DNA of 7,996 nt. It comes from Bacteroidales bacterium (GTDB taxonomy: Bacteria > Bacteroidota > Bacteroidia > Bacteroidales > ML635J-15). Location of the stretch: the NCBI GenBank assembly GCA_028696755.1, contig JAQVGK010000141.1:1-7996 (forward strand), read 5' to 3'. The position numbers and the translations under genes are program-made. This document shows, piece after piece, positions 1 to 5,808 of this stretch (positions within the stretch are counted from its first letter, which is position 1; each line of letters starts with the position of its first letter). Under the pieces are notes generated by a model, which had not been told where the DNA came from, made no database searches, and saw only the letters and a list, made by a program, of their open reading frames with translations.

Positions 1-1587
1 ATTGCAAATTTATTGGCAGGAAATAACACCCTTCTTACATACAATATTAGTGTCGATCCAACATGCGATATGGCTCACTTTGTGGAATTTAATATGCATG
101 TAGTTGCGGATAATGGCTTAAGCACTGATATATCTGTTTATTTGATTATTGGAATACTGTCAGAAACTTTTGAATCGGGAGGATTGGAAACCTTTGAATG
201 GGTGCAACCTGAGTCGATTGATTGGTATTTGGTTACTGATGAGGTTTATGATGGAACTTACAGTCTTCGTTCCGGAGATATTGCCCACAGTCAACAAACA
301 GTTTTTGAAACAGAAATGTTTGTAGTTGCAGATGGCACAATAAGTTTTGCTCGTAAAGTTTCTAGCGAAAGCAATTGGGACTTTTTCGAATTTTTAATTG
401 ATGATGTAGTTGTTTATAACTTATCCGGTGAAATACCTTGGGATATATATTCTCATCCAGTAACTGTTGGCCAACATAAATTTACCTGGCGATACAGAAA
501 AGATAATATTGACGATGGCGGTCAGGACGCAGCATGGATTGACAATATTGTTTTTCCAGCAGTTAATAATATCCCACCCCTACTCTCCTGTGATGTTGTC
601 GAAATCACTAATTTAATGAATACAAATCAAACTGATGTTGACCCACTAATTATTTCAAATATTGGTGGTGGCGTTTTGGATTTTGAAATTGATGTTGTTT
701 CTGTTGATTTTAAGTCGAAAGAAATTTTTGGATCGACTCTTACGACAGATATTTCGACATTTGTCCCAGGAGAAACTTATACTGTGGCATTTAACCTTAA
801 TGCCTTATCAACGGATTACGAATGGGTGAAAAATCTTGTTATCAACTTCCCTGCAGAGATTACCGTTAATAGTTCTACCGATTTAGTAGGGCCATCAGGA
901 ACTTTATATTCTGCCGGAACAACTGGCGCTGGAGCAAGTTTGGAATTTACTACTACCGAAACTTGGGGTGTTATTCACGAAAACGAAACTGCGACATGTA
1001 CGGTAAGTATTACCTTCGATGATAATTATGTTTCTTCGGAATCTACAATCAGTTATGTGATTACTGGCGATAATTATGGTTCAGACCCTCATTCTGTTAG
1101 TGGTGAAATAGAATTGGCTAACCTCGCATCTTTCTGGCTATATGTTAGTCCTGATGAGGGCTCAATTCCATATAGCTCCGATTTTGAACTAAGCTTAAAC
1201 TATGACACAGAAGGAATGGCCGAAGGTGTTTATTACGCAAACTTAATTATCACAGCTGGTGAAGATATGTTGACTATTCCTGTTGAACTTACGGTTGATT
1301 TTACAGCTGGCATAGAACTGAATTCAATAGCAGAATTAAGTGTTTGGCCAAATCCGTTTAACTCGTTTGCAAAAATTGGCTTTGAGTCTGAAGTTAGTGG
1401 CTTAGCTCAAATGAATTTGTACGACATCACTGGAAAACAAATTGCCTTGCCGATATCTAGCTTTGAAACAATCCAAGGAACTAATATTGTTGAGATTGAT
1501 TTTAGCGATTGGCTTCCTGCAGGTATGTATATTTTACATGTAAACTGTGGGAATAAACATGAATTTGTTAAACTGGTAAAGCAATAA
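1..1587 (+). CDS. Secreted multidomain beta-sandwich protein with type IX secretion sorting domain (5'-truncated)
   Basis: The reading frame is open to the left edge (the first codons are att gca aat tta), so this is the C-terminal 528 residues of a larger protein; the TTG at 13 is not a credible start. Modules in order: the end of a beta-sandwich (about bases 1-155); a jelly-roll, choice-of-anchor/MAM-like domain (about 160-560) with the motif ISFARKVSSESNWDFFEFLI; an Ig/BACON-like region (about 580-1305) with LIISNIGGGVLDF and VSPDEGSIP; and a type A sorting domain (about 1318-1584) with LSVWPNPF, LYDITGK and LPAGMYIL, ending KLVKQ. The last domain is the export and surface-anchoring signal of the type IX system, so the product is inferred to be secreted or cell-surface bound. 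The same C-terminal architecture is common in gingipain-like (C25) peptidases and adhesins; the missing N-terminus would decide which. I am sure of the sorting domain and unsure of the overall function. Confidence 0.88.
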   Translation: MANLLAGNNTLLTYNISVDPTCDMAHFVEFNMHVVADNGLSTDISVYLIIGILSETFESGGLETFEWVQPESIDWYLVTDEVYDGTYSLRSGDIAHSQQTVFETEMFVVADGTISFARKVSSESNWDFFEFLIDDVVVYNLSGEIPWDIYSHPVTVGQHKFTWRYRKDNIDDGGQDAAWIDNIVFPAVNNIPPLLSCDVVEITNLMNTNQTDVDPLIISNIGGGVLDFEIDVVSVDFKSKEIFGSTLTTDISTFVPGETYTVAFNLNALSTDYEWVKNLVINFPAEITVNSSTDLVGPSGTLYSAGTTGAGASLEFTTTETWGVIHENETATCTVSITFDDNYVSSESTISYVITGDNYGSDPHSVSGEIELANLASFWLYVSPDEGSIPYSSDFELSLNYDTEGMAEGVYYANLIITAGEDMLTIPVELTVDFTAGIELNSIAELSVWPNPFNSFAKIGFESEVSGLAQMNLYDITGKQIALPISSFETIQGTNIVEIDFSDWLPAGMYILHVNCGNKHEFVKLVKQ

Positions 1588-1604
1588 ATTGAAAATTCAT
1601 TTAC

Positions 1605-1633
1605 AAAAAAAGCCGAACTAATCGGCTTTTTTT
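1605..1633. terminator. Bidirectional intrinsic terminator between convergent genes
   Basis: A perfect 12-bp inverted repeat has arms 1605-1616 (seven A then GCCGA) and 1622-1633 (TCGGC then seven T) with a 5-base loop. It gives a GC-rich stem followed by a U-run on either strand. It lies 17 bases after the stop of the sorting-domain gene and 3 bases after the stop of ssb-C on the other strand, so it can serve both. Confidence 0.92.
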
Positions 1634-1636
1634 GTA

Positions 1637-1996
1637 TCAGGCACTCTTTGCTTTTTGCAATTCGTCATCCAAAGTTGAACTACGCACAAGCGTGTTAAGA
1701 ACCACTTCGGTAATAAACTGTAGGTCGCCACGCTTATCGGTGTACGATCTTCGCATAAGTTTGCCGTCAACAACTACTTCAACGCCTTGTCGCAGACTTT
1801 TCTCTACCAGCTCGGCAAGATTGCCCCATGCTACTACGGTGTGGCGAAGCGTTTCTTTTAAAAGTTCCGAGTCGCGCTTATAAACATCCGATGTCTCTAC
1901 TGTAAATCGCGCTACTTTATTTCCTGCACCAAACTCTTTGATAACTGGCTCGTTCGCCACTATCCCAATCAATTGCACTCTGTTATTCAAATTCAT
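1637..1996 (-). CDS. ssb: Single-stranded DNA-binding protein paralogue C (119 aa, no acidic tip)
   Basis: This is an OB-fold SSB-family protein, expected to bind ssDNA during replication, repair or recombination. Family marks are the N-terminal NRVQLIG strand with EP (16-17) and KEF, ARFTV (29-33), HTVVAWG (52-58), the VVVDGKLMRRSYTDKRG hairpin (74-90) and TEVVL (96-100). It aligns without gaps to the other two ssb genes here over residues 1-100. At 119 residues it lacks the Gly/Pro-rich linker and the acidic DDDIPF-type tip of replicative SSBs and ends QKAKSA. The position matching E. coli Trp54 is Arg51, whereas both paralogues have Trp; Trp57 (the Phe60 position) and Tyr85 (the Trp88 position) are kept, so ssDNA stacking is probably altered. 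It is the last gene of the cluster, 11 bases after the four-helix-bundle gene. The ATG at 1996 is chosen by homology and by the leader element TAAAAATT. A mobile-element or specialised SSB is as likely as a housekeeping one. Confidence 0.9.
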   Translation of the reverse strand: MNLNNRVQLIGIVANEPVIKEFGAGNKVARFTVETSDVYKRDSELLKETLRHTVVAWGNLAELVEKSLRQGVEVVVDGKLMRRSYTDKRGDLQFITEVVLNTLVRSSTLDDELQKAKSA

Positions 1997-2002
1997 GACA
2001 AT

Positions 2003-2010
2003 AATTTTTA
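2003..2010 (-). promoter_or_regulatory. A-rich translation leader of ssb-C, overlapping the upstream stop codon
   Basis: The strand reads TAAAAATT, 6 bases before the ATG at 1996. Its first three bases are the TAA stop of the four-helix-bundle gene. The same octamer sits 6-7 bases before the starts at 2436 and 2831. Bacteroidota generally lack Shine-Dalgarno pairing and favour A-rich leaders, so this is read as the initiation element, and its overlap with the stop suggests translational coupling. Confidence 0.5.
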
Positions 2011-2436
2011 GTCTTGTTGTTCTACGTTTTCATCCTCTGTTTGCTCAAACTCTTCGTTTTGTGGCTTGGCATTTTTATTAAGCTCTACCAACTTCTTTTT
2101 AAATGCAATTAACATTCTTGTGAGCTTATATCCACTAGTATATGTTGTTTCAAAGATTTCTGCACCAATGTATCCGCGATTTTTTGCTTTGTACAAACAG
2201 GTGATTACTTCTGCAACCATACGAATAGAGTATCCGGCAAAACGGATTTGATCGGGATTCGACTGGATAATGTTTCCCTCTGCAATGTTAAGTGCAATTG
2301 TATCAGCTGCCCTGCGTAATTGCGACGATAAGTAAAAAGCTTCGTCTTTGGGGAAGGCTTTTGTTATGTCGTTTATCGTTTCACCATATTCCATGGCTGT
2401 TTGCCAAATAATGAGTTTTTCGAATTTAAAATTCAT
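2008..2436 (-). CDS. Four-helix-bundle protein (23S rRNA intervening-sequence/Avd-like family) with acidic tail
   Basis: The product has 142 residues from the ATG at 2436. An in-frame ATG at 2520 would add 28 residues and overlap ssb-B. I reject it because the family begins at FEKLIIWQTA (5-14) and the leader octamer TAAAAATT sits 6 bases before 2436. The core shows the family pattern: FP-E (28-32), the QLRRAADTIALNIAEG signature (39-54), GYSIRMVAEV (68-77) and a last amphipathic helix, TRMLIAFKKKL (106-116). Relatives are encoded in 23S rRNA intervening sequences or act as Avd, the partner of reverse transcriptase in diversity-generating retroelements; they are basic bundles thought to bind nucleic acid. 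There is no reverse transcriptase or rRNA here. Oddly, residues 128-142 form an acidic tail (NEEFEQTEDENVEQQD region). Lying between ssb-B and ssb-C, it is inferred to act on nucleic acids with them. The family call is firm; the function is unknown. Confidence 0.85.
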   Translation of the reverse strand: MNFKFEKLIIWQTAMEYGETINDITKAFPKDEAFYLSSQLRRAADTIALNIAEGNIIQSNPDQIRFAGYSIRMVAEVITCLYKAKNRGYIGAEIFETTYTSGYKLTRMLIAFKKKLVELNKNAKPQNEEFEQTEDENVEQQD

Positions 2437-2442
2437 AATGAA

Positions 2443-2450
2443 AATTTTTA
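2443..2450 (-). promoter_or_regulatory. A-rich translation leader of the four-helix-bundle gene
   Basis: The octamer TAAAAATT lies 6 bases before the ATG at 2436. Finding the same element at the same spacing before ssb-C and ssb-B supports 2436 as the start rather than the longer reading from 2520. Confidence 0.5.
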
Positions 2451-2456
2451 AAGAAA

Positions 2457-2484
2457 GGCGACCGAAGAATACACTCCGGCCGCC
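2457..2484 (-). terminator. GC-rich hairpin between ssb-B and the four-helix-bundle gene (attenuator or RNA-stability element)
   Basis: On the transcript strand the arms GGCGGCCGGAG and CTTCGGTCGCC pair over 11 bp, two of them G-U wobbles, around a 6-base loop (2468-2473). The pyrimidine run TTTCTTT follows. This is the shape of an intrinsic terminator with a weak U-tract. It lies 14 bases past the ssb-B stop and 20 bases before the next ATG, so it may give partial readthrough or mark an mRNA 3' end. It is the most GC-rich spot in an otherwise AT-rich gap. Confidence 0.55.
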
Positions 2485-2498
2485 AATCGGGGTTAATA

Positions 2499-2831
2499 CT
2501 AAGCAGCTTTGCTTCTGCAAATAATCTCGTTCACTACCACTTCGTACACCCAGCGTTTCTCACCGTTTTTATCATCGTAACTGCGAGATGTTAGCTTACC
2601 GTTGAGCACAACCTCGGTGCCTTTCACACATTTTTCCTTCACCTTCTTAGCATCTTTGCCCCAGGCAACAATGTTGTGCCAGTAAACTTTTTCTTTAAAC
2701 TCATCTTTTACTTTGTAGTACTCTGTTGTTGCCACAGAAAAATTTGCTACCATTTGACCTTCGCCAAATTCTTTCACTTTAGGATCTGCGCCTAATTTTC
2801 CGATCAATGTTACGTTGTTCACTAAATTCAT
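2499..2831 (-). CDS. ssb: Single-stranded DNA-binding protein paralogue B (110 aa, minimal OB fold)
   Basis: This OB-fold SSB-family protein is little more than the DNA-binding domain. Motifs are NNVTLIGKLGADP (5-17), ANFSVATTEYYK (29-40), WHNIVAWG (51-58), GTEVVLNGKLTSRSYDDKNG (71-90) and YEVVVNEI (96-103). All the usual base-stacking positions are aromatic: Tyr39 (E. coli Trp40), Trp51 (Trp54), Trp57 (Phe60) and Tyr85 (Trp88). By that measure it is the most orthodox of the three. It ends CRSKAA, with no linker and no acidic tip, so it should not recruit repair and replication partners the way E. coli SSB does. The ATG at 2831 is supported by family length and by TAAAAATT 7 bases upstream. 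It lies 35 bases after ssb-A and is probably co-transcribed with it. Whether the chromosome has another, tailed SSB cannot be seen from here. Confidence 0.92.
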   Translation of the reverse strand: MNLVNNVTLIGKLGADPKVKEFGEGQMVANFSVATTEYYKVKDEFKEKVYWHNIVAWGKDAKKVKEKCVKGTEVVLNGKLTSRSYDDKNGEKRWVYEVVVNEIICRSKAA

Positions 2832-2838
2832 AATACTT

Positions 2839-2846
2839 AATTTTTA
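2839..2846 (-). promoter_or_regulatory. A-rich translation leader of ssb-B
   Basis: TAAAAATT lies 7 bases before the ATG at 2831 and matches the leaders of the two genes downstream. No purine-rich Shine-Dalgarno sequence is present. Confidence 0.45.
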
Positions 2847-2866
2847 GATTTTATACTTATTTTTAT

Positions 2867-3241
2867 TTATGCTCTGGCTTTATCATCGCTGATTTTTGCT
2901 GTCTCAACCGCATGTTTGATGTTACGGTATAGTATGCTTTCGGCAAGTACCTCCGATACTTTACGTGGATTGCCCGATTTGTCGGTGTAGCTCGACGACA
3001 CGAGTTTTCCTTCGATGATTACTTCGGTGCCTTTTGCAAGATTGCGCTCGGCCACGATTGCGGTATTTCCCCATGCGGTAACATTATACCAGTTTACCGA
3101 TTTTTCGAGTTTGCCATCTTTTTTTACAACTGCATTTGTTGCTACTGAGAAACGTGCCATTTTCTTTCCGCTCTCAAATTCCTTCACACTTGGTTCTGCA
3201 CCCAGATTACCAATTAACTGTACACGATTTCTTAAATTCAT
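2867..3241 (-). CDS. ssb: Single-stranded DNA-binding protein paralogue A (124 aa), first gene of the cluster
   Basis: This SSB-family OB fold has NRVQLIGNLGAEP (5-17), KEF, ARFSVAT (29-35), WYNVTAWG (51-58), GTEVIIEGKLVSSSYTDKSG (71-90) and SEVLAESI (96-103). The reading frame extends to ATGs at 3274 and 3280, but the ATG at 3241 is preferred: it makes the protein begin MNLRNRVQLIG, collinear with MNLNN and MNLVN of its paralogues, and an A-run lies just before it. Over the first 40 residues it matches ssb-C at 24 positions. Trp51, Trp57 and Tyr85 are present, but the E. coli Trp40 position is Val39. The tail after the OB fold is about 20 residues, mixed in charge and ending DDKARA, not a DDDIPF tip. 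It is the promoter-proximal gene, behind a phased repeat array (3350-3430). The SSB assignment is firm; its physiological role is not known. Confidence 0.9.
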   Translation of the reverse strand: MNLRNRVQLIGNLGAEPSVKEFESGKKMARFSVATNAVVKKDGKLEKSVNWYNVTAWGNTAIVAERNLAKGTEVIIEGKLVSSSYTDKSGNPRKVSEVLAESILYRNIKHAVETAKISDDKARA

Positions 3242-3320
3242 CTTTTTAAAATTTAATTGTTTAACATGTGTCATTCGCAATTTCCGAAAACCGGATAATC
3301 GTCGTTTGACAATTTCGATG

Positions 3321-3328
3321 CAAAGATG
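3321..3328 (-). promoter_or_regulatory. Probable -7 element of the ssb cluster promoter
   Basis: The minus strand reads CATCTTTG, one base off the Bacteroidota consensus TAnnTTTG, and continues GCATCG. It would start transcription near 3313-3316 and give a leader of roughly 70 bases before ssb-A. No clear -33 TTG is seen at the expected distance (around 3347-3352). A promoter without one may depend on an activator, which fits the repeat array that starts just there. Confidence 0.4.
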
Positions 3329-3349
3329 TGGGTGTAAAAAAAATCTAGT

Positions 3350-3430
3350 CGGTTGTTAAGCGTTTACTTTCGTTTAATATTCGTTTGTAACCGCTTATAA
3401 ACGCTTACAAACGTTTTTCTCGCTGATTAT
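3350..3430. repeat. Helically phased array of eight CG-starting 9-11 base units
   Basis: CG dinucleotides occur at 3350, 3361, 3371, 3382, 3392, 3402, 3412 and 3421, spaced 11, 10, 11, 10, 10, 10 and 9 bases. Most units read CGTTTA, CGTTTG or CGCTTA followed by an AT-rich remainder. Superimposed on this is a long imperfect inverted repeat: CGGTTGTTAAGCGTTTA at 3350-3366 against TAAACGCTTACAAACG at 3398-3413, which pairs at 15 of 16 positions with one extra base. There is also a perfect inner pair, CGTTTGTAA (3382-3390) and TTACAAACG (3405-3413). The array ends where the -33 region of the ssb promoter would be. It is read as a multi-site protein-binding or curved-DNA element; an iteron-like or oriT-like function is a weaker alternative. 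Confidence 0.75.
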
Positions 3431-3442
3431 CAGGCAGTTAGG

Positions 3443-3486
3443 AAATTCTCATCAAAATAGAAATTTTGAAAAATTCTGATGAATTT
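3443..3486. repeat. AT-rich nested inverted repeats downstream of the WG-repeat gene
   Basis: The inner arms TCAAAAT (3452-3458) and ATTTTGA (3463-3469) are perfect, with a 4-base loop. A competing outer pairing joins AAATTC plus ATCA (3443-3448, 3451-3454) with TGATGAATTT (3477-3486) across a 2-base bulge. It could be a weak 3' end for the WG gene mRNA, but it has little GC and no clear U-run on that strand. Confidence 0.3.
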
Positions 3487-3581
3487 TTGTTCAGTGTGGG
3501 AATATTTGGGTTTTTGAATTATAAAAACCTGTAATTTAAGTGTCCGAGATTGCCCTAGGATAACGTTGTAAGCATTTATTT

Positions 3582-5558
3582 TTAATCAAAATATGGATCC
3601 ATAATCCTATTAGGAAAATAGTATTCTTTTCTCCAAAATTGTGCAGGATTCACACTTCCTTCATATTCATTGCTGTAAATTTTTATCTCCTTTTTATCAC
3701 GATAATACATGCTTGAATCTGTCATGTCGATATAACTTAACTCAATTCGAAATTTAGTTTTAAAATCACCTTCATATGTTGGAGTTAAAAATGACCAATA
3801 ATAATTTGGTTCTAATTTAAGTACATGATAGCTATTTCCGCACCAACTACTTGGCAAGTATTCTATATCTTGCCACTCTCCCTTTTTATTTAATGCCTGA
3901 ACTTTCATTTTTAGTCTACTATCCTGAGCGCTAAAATATATAGTATCATTAGAATTATTCGACACAAATACTGATATTCCATTGTAATTCTGAAATATTG
4001 TGTCTTTTAACTGAGTATTTACGGTGATGCTTAAGATATCCTCAGGGAATTCACTTTTCTTATTTATTTTTTTTGGCACATTTGATGATTCAGCCCAACC
4101 ACCATAATAGTCCTCATTATTTTTTGTTGAATATGCATAAAAATAGCCGCGATTCATAAAATCTATATTAAGGTTTGAAATAGGAGGACTTTCCTTTAAA
4201 GTATCCTGCCAGACAATTTTACCATCTTTGTTTAAATAGGTTATTTTATCATCAATATTACACAATAATAAACCTGAGTCAAAACCATTACTATAAATGT
4301 CTTTAATAATTGGATCTATAATAATAGAGCCATCTCTTTTAGAAATACCATATAGGAGTTCATCCCAATTATCATTATTATCCTGATCCCAGAAGGAAAA
4401 AGCAAAATATTCATCTTTTTCACCTAACCTTATTATTTCTTCAAATTTAGGTTTTATTAAATACTTACCAGTAGTATCAATTAACCCGTATTTTTTGTTT
4501 TTCTCAACAAAAGATACTCCATTGTTAAATTCATAATCAATTATTCTTGAAAATTTATCCTTGGAGATTTTATTACCATTTGTGTCTATTATAAAATAAT
4601 TATCATCTTTATCTTTAACAATTGCTCTATTATCATTGAAATCCTGGGCATAGTCAATAGTTGTGTCATTAATCACAATCTCACCTTCAACATTAATATA
4701 TCCATTATATGATTTGTCTAAATCATAATCAAGCCATTCTTTTTGTGGTAGCCAGTACTGATAAAGAAAAACCACTGCTAGTCCACAATGGATTTGTCCT
4801 CTAATCCGACAATTATTTTTTGAATCCATTGAAAATACTAGTTTCCCACTTTTATCAACAAAACCTGTGCGTGATGTGTAATGATCAATTGTATCCCATG
4901 GTTCAGCATCAATTTCTATTGTAAAATAGCCTTCAGAAATGTCACTTATTTCACTATATAAACCATAAGGAATTATAAATTTACCGAGAGTGTCTATTAC
5001 TCCTATTTCAATATTTTTTGTAATCCCATTTTCTTCGTCGGAGTAGGGTTGATGGTTCAGTCCTTCAACCACAGCAAGCCCATCAATGAATGATTGTACT
5101 CTTGTGAAAACAGTATCAATAAAAAGTTCACCTTTTTTATCGATGAATCCAATTTTTCCAGAATAAGATTGTACCGGTGCTATACCATTTTGAAACTGAC
5201 CAATATAAGGAAAATTAACATCAAATAATTTATTACCTAATGTGTCAATATAAAATGGTGATCCATCTAAATACACAATAGAAATGTTATTATTAAAATT
5301 TGTTGCAAAATCATAAATTGGATCAATTTTAAATAAACCCTTTTCATTAATATATCCATATTTGCCATTTATTCGTACTGGGGCGAGTCCTTCAGTAAAG
5401 CTACCTGCTGAAAGAAATGTAGGTTCAATAACAATTTTACCTTGAGGATTAATATAGCCTAGTTTATTGTATTTATAAATTTTAAATAGGTTTTCTTGTT
5501 CTTGAGAATAGCAAAAAACTATTGCTAAAATGAAAATTGTTGTTAAAATGTATTTCAT
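3582..5558 (-). CDS. Exported WG-repeat protein with C-terminal beta-sandwich domain
   Basis: The 658-residue protein starts with a signal peptide: Lys2, a hydrophobic stretch ILTTIFILAIVF (4-15), then CYSQEQ. A Phe just before Cys16 argues against a lipobox, so cleavage by signal peptidase I near Ser18 is likely. About eleven degenerate WG modules follow from residue 33 to 455, of the form GYINPQGKIVIEPTF, YGYINEKG, IGFIDKKGELFID, TGFVDKSGK, YGLIDTTGKYLIKPKF and LYGISKRDGSIIIDP. The third and eighth are the most decayed. Residues 505-658 leave the repeat and form a beta domain with ISVFVSNNSNDTIYFSAQDS, SSWCGNSYH and FKTKFRIELSY. No sorting domain of the type IX system is present, so periplasm or outer membrane is inferred. 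WG repeats are of unknown function, probably binding surfaces. It stands alone between two non-coding gaps and looks richer in A and T than its neighbours. Confidence 0.88.
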   Translation of the reverse strand: MKYILTTIFILAIVFCYSQEQENLFKIYKYNKLGYINPQGKIVIEPTFLSAGSFTEGLAPVRINGKYGYINEKGLFKIDPIYDFATNFNNNISIVYLDGSPFYIDTLGNKLFDVNFPYIGQFQNGIAPVQSYSGKIGFIDKKGELFIDTVFTRVQSFIDGLAVVEGLNHQPYSDEENGITKNIEIGVIDTLGKFIIPYGLYSEISDISEGYFTIEIDAEPWDTIDHYTSRTGFVDKSGKLVFSMDSKNNCRIRGQIHCGLAVVFLYQYWLPQKEWLDYDLDKSYNGYINVEGEIVINDTTIDYAQDFNDNRAIVKDKDDNYFIIDTNGNKISKDKFSRIIDYEFNNGVSFVEKNKKYGLIDTTGKYLIKPKFEEIIRLGEKDEYFAFSFWDQDNNDNWDELLYGISKRDGSIIIDPIIKDIYSNGFDSGLLLCNIDDKITYLNKDGKIVWQDTLKESPPISNLNIDFMNRGYFYAYSTKNNEDYYGGWAESSNVPKKINKKSEFPEDILSITVNTQLKDTIFQNYNGISVFVSNNSNDTIYFSAQDSRLKMKVQALNKKGEWQDIEYLPSSWCGNSYHVLKLEPNYYWSFLTPTYEGDFKTKFRIELSYIDMTDSSMYYRDKKEIKIYSNEYEGSVNPAQFWRKEYYFPNRIMDPYFD

Positions 5559-5578
5559 TTTTTTTATTTAAATTACGG

Positions 5579-5586
5579 CAAACTTA
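5579..5586 (-). promoter_or_regulatory. Candidate -7 element of the WG-repeat gene promoter
   Basis: The minus strand reads TAAGTTTG, an exact match to TAnnTTTG, 20 bases before the ATG at 5558, so the leader would be very short. No TTG is seen at the usual -33 spacing; the nearest is 27 bases further up. A second exact match, TAGATTTG at 5662-5669, is the alternative and would give a leader of roughly 95 bases. Confidence 0.4.
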
Positions 5587-5666
5587 CAATGGATTAAGAA
5601 AATGTCATTTATACAAAATAATTTATCTATTTATGAATGCAAATTCGGACACTTTTATCTGCAAAT

Positions 5667-5685
5667 CTATAAAAATATTTTATAG
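5667..5685. repeat. Perfect palindrome next to an upstream -7 hexamer
   Basis: The arms CTATAAAA (5667-5674) and TTTTATAG (5678-5685) are separated by 3 bases and touch the alternative -7 sequence at 5662-5669. It could be an operator for a dimeric repressor. Chance is quite possible in such AT-rich DNA. Confidence 0.3.
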
Positions 5686-5808
5686 CATAATAAATAAGAT
5701 GTAAACTTTAACTGTTAATTGATTTAAGATTTAGTAATAGTTTAATTATTTAAAGTTGAATTTGCTAATTATGATCTGCGCAAACTATGACATAGCCTTT
5801 ATTTTCCA

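Larger units (their letters stand above)
3242..3581. other. Non-coding control region between the WG-repeat gene and the ssb cluster
   Basis: This gap of about 340 bases has no credible gene; a plus-strand frame across 3015-3359 is a shadow of ssb-A. Nearest ssb-A are its leader and a probable promoter (3321-3328), then the phased CG-unit array (3350-3430). An AT-rich stretch with imperfect hairpins (3443-3486) follows. About 95 further bases after the WG gene stop hold no strong terminator. The mRNA of the WG gene therefore either ends at the weak 3443-3486 structure or reads on into the ssb control region. Confidence 0.7.

Noticed and set aside
1632..1883. Plus-strand 83-codon open frame
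   Set aside because: It is antisense to ssb-C, Ser/Thr/Arg-rich with no recognisable motif, and starts inside the terminator. It is a shadow of the real gene.
2008..2436. Bundle gene as part of a 23S rRNA intervening sequence
   Set aside because: The flanking DNA encodes ssb genes, and no rRNA sequence was recognised on either side.
2437..2520. 28-residue N-terminal extension of the four-helix-bundle protein
   Set aside because: It would overlap the end of ssb-B, read through the GC-rich hairpin and precede the family's conserved start. The ATG at 2436 has the leader octamer.
1637..3241. Reading the cluster as a diversity-generating retroelement because of the Avd-like bundle protein
   Set aside because: There is no reverse transcriptase, no template/variable repeat pair and no variable-protein gene in the window.
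3015..3359. Plus-strand 114-codon open frame across ssb-A and its upstream region
   Set aside because: It is antisense to a convincing SSB gene, and its 3' part runs through the promoter region. No protein-like pattern was seen.
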